Below, piece by piece: positions 62,712-64,000 of a stretch of DNA of 64,000 bases (the first letter of the stretch is position 1; each line of letters starts with the position of its first letter). The DNA is taken from NCBI RefSeq assembly GCF_900491745.1, contig NZ_UETR01000003.1:186001-250000 (forward strand), written 5' to 3'. Position numbers and translations under genes: made by a program. This stretch comes from Amarolinea aalborgensis. GTDB taxonomy: Bacteria > Chloroflexota > Anaerolineae > SSC4 > Amarolineaceae. The notes under the pieces are model-generated. The model was not told the DNA's origin and ran no database searches. It was given only the letters and a program-made list of their open reading frames with translations.

Positions 62712-62749
62712 GCGCGCGGCAAGAAACCCACGACAGGAGGAGACACACC

Positions 62750-64000
62750 ATGAAGGAAATCGAGCAAGGCGCACGGCAGCCGGACGCCCGGCAGGCCTGG
62801 CAGCAGGCCCTGGCCGAGGTCCCCGCAACCCCGGCTCTGAGCGGCGCGCTGCGGCGGCCCAGGGATGATCTGTTCAGGCGCTTCGCCGCCTGGTACGGCC
62901 GGCTGGGCAGCCGGCCGCGGGCCGAGCGGCGGCGCTGGCAGCGCCAGCTTGGCCTGAGCCTGGCCGGGATCGCGCTGCTGCTGGCCGTCAACGGCGCGCC
63001 GGCCGGCGCGATGGCTCCGGGGGCGACCATCAACGTTGATGGGGTCACATGCACGCTGACCGATGCCATTACCGCCGCCAATACCGACGCAGCCACAGGC
63101 GGCTGCACCGCCGGCAGCGGCGCAGACATCATCAACCTGCAGACGAACGTGACCCTGACGGCGGTGAACAACACGACCGACGGCAACAACGGCCTGCCGG
63201 TGATCGCCAGCGCGATCACCATCGAAGGCAACGGCAACACGATCAGCCGCAGCAGCGCAACTGCCTTTCGCATCCTGGCCGTGGCCGGCGGCGCCAACCT
63301 GACCCTGAACAGCGCCACGGTCAGCGGCGGGCTGGCCAGTGGGGGCGGCGGCATCTTGAACCGCGGCGCGCTGACGGTGCAGAACAGCACCCTCTCCGGC
63401 AACTTGGCCAGCAACGGCGGCGGCATCAGCAACTTGAGCACGCTGACGGTGCAGAACAGCACCCTCTCCGGCAACTCGGCCACCAGCACCGGCGGCGGCA
63501 TCAGCATCAGCAACTTCAGCACGGTGACGGTCTCGAACAGCACCCTCTCCGGTAACTCGGCCACCTTCTACGGCGGCGGCATCCACAACCGCTACGGCAC
63601 ACTGACGGTGCAGAACAGCACCCTCTCCGGTAACTCGGCCAGGCGGGGCGGCGGCATCAGCAACTACGGCATCGCCAGCAGGGTGACGGTCTCGAACAGT
63701 ACCGTCTCCGGCAACTCGGCCACCTACGTGGGCGGCGGCATCTATGCCGGCAGCGCGGCCACGGTGACGGTCTCGAACAGCACCCTCTCCGGCAATTCGG
63801 CCGGCATCAGCGGCGGCGGCGTCTTGAACAACGGCGTGTTGAGGGTGCAGAACAGCACCCTCTCCGGCAACTCGGCCGTCAACGGCGGCGGCATCTTTAA
63901 CGGCAACCCTGGCGGCAGCGGGCTGACGGTCTCGAGCAGCATCGTAGCGGCGCAAACTGGGGGCAGTACAGATTGTGCTGGTTTCCTTGTCGCCTCCGGC
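62750..64000 (+). CDS. Surface beta-helix repeat protein (choice-of-anchor Q/Pmp-like), 3' end outside window
   Basis: The frame is open from ATG 62750, with CAGGAGGAG upstream, to the window end (417 codons and no stop). A charged 65-residue N-region precedes a hydrophobic signal (about 67-87, LGLSLAGIALLLAVNGAPAGA). Then comes ATINVDGVTCTLTDAITAANTD, typical of choice-of-anchor Q proteins, and about eight imperfect 24- to 27-residue repeats (NSTLSGNSA...GGGI) that build a right-handed beta-helix, like Chlamydia polymorphic-membrane-protein repeats. Exported surface or secreted protein, perhaps an adhesin. The C-terminal anchor lies outside the window. A long frame on the other strand is a shadow of the repeats. 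Confidence 0.85.
   Translation, partial: MKEIEQGARQPDARQAWQQALAEVPATPALSGALRRPRDDLFRRFAAWYGRLGSRPRAERRRWQRQLGLSLAGIALLLAVNGAPAGAMAPGATINVDGVTCTLTDAITAANTDAATGGCTAGSGADIINLQTNVTLTAVNNTTDGNNGLPVIASAITIEGNGNTISRSSATAFRILAVAGGANLTLNSATVSGGLASGGGGILNRGALTVQNSTLSGNLASNGGGISNLSTLTVQNSTLSGNSATSTGGGISISNFSTVTVSNSTLSGNSATFYGGGIHNRYGTLTVQNSTLSGNSARRGGGISNYGIASRVTVSNSTVSGNSATYVGGGIYAGSAATVTVSNSTLSGNSAGISGGGVLNNGVLRVQNSTLSGNSAVNGGGIFNGNPGGSGLTVSSSIVAAQTGGSTDCAGFLVASG

Noticed and set aside
63350..63890. Possible CRISPR array from evenly spaced repeats
   Set aside because: The spacing is in frame, units vary gradually and are translated as NSTLSGNSA modules; there are no unique spacers and no cas genes.
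62642..63955. A long antisense frame through the beta-helix repeats
   Set aside because: Repeat-driven; the plus strand has promoter, ribosome site, signal peptide and a known repeat type.

Overview
The window is high-GC bacterial DNA, most likely from a member of the Chloroflexota (Anaerolineae/Caldilineae-like). This is an inference. It rests on LysM and PA14 surface proteins, Thr/Pro-rich linkers after lipoboxes, a Der GTPase with an insert in its first G domain, a soluble fusion of LacI-type sensor, histidine kinase, receivers and AraC domain, and intergenic repeat families of the kind often seen in such genomes. No ribosomal RNA is present to confirm it.

Left part (1-16.3 kb), mostly housekeeping: a cell-wall peptidase cut by the window edge, a LysM/PA14 protein, three tiny membrane proteins, a ROK sugar kinase, tRNA-Arg(UCU) with a clear promoter, a diacylglycerol-kinase-like lipid kinase, an unknown membrane protein, an HD phosphohydrolase, a fumarylacetoacetate hydrolase family enzyme, ornithine carbamoyltransferase, the c-di-AMP pair cdaA-cdaR, der, an M28 peptidase, an aminotransferase and hflX, which seems to start at ATT.

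Middle part (16.3-38.3 kb), mixed accessory and core: a tyrosine recombinase, a higBA toxin-antitoxin operon with a visible operator, a two-gene cassette (Cys-rich small protein plus a membrane protein resembling Pycsar-type effectors), a secreted lipase-like hydrolase, a FAD oxidoreductase, a second toxin-antitoxin pair (Phd/VapC-like), sdhCDAB and icd on the minus strand, and an 8.7-kb gene for a secreted giant with a Het-C/phospholipase-C-like head, a seven-blade propeller and dockerin-like repeats.

Right part (38.3-60.2 kb) reads as one beta-1,3-glucan (laminarin) utilisation locus, all on the plus strand: a 1208-residue sensor/kinase/AraC regulator, a truncated LacI DNA-binding fragment, a sugar-binding lipoprotein and two ABC permeases, three GH16 glucanases (one without signal peptide, one lipoprotein, one giant wall-type enzyme), a GH30 glycosidase and two phosphorylase-type enzymes (GH161-like and GH94). 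Proposed flow: outside, the GH16 enzymes cut the polymer; the ABC system imports oligosaccharides; inside, GH16/GH30 trim them and the phosphorylases yield glucose-1-phosphate. The transporter ATPase and a beta-glucosidase are not in the window.

Two of the locus genes are damaged in this sequence: the giant GH16 gene carries a 4-base deletion, and the last third of the GH161-like gene carries many small indels that together keep the frame open. Either the genes are decaying or the consensus is imperfect here. The window ends with a TPR/glycosyltransferase-like protein that carries intergenic-type repeats inside its coding sequence, and the start of a beta-helix repeat surface protein cut by the window edge.
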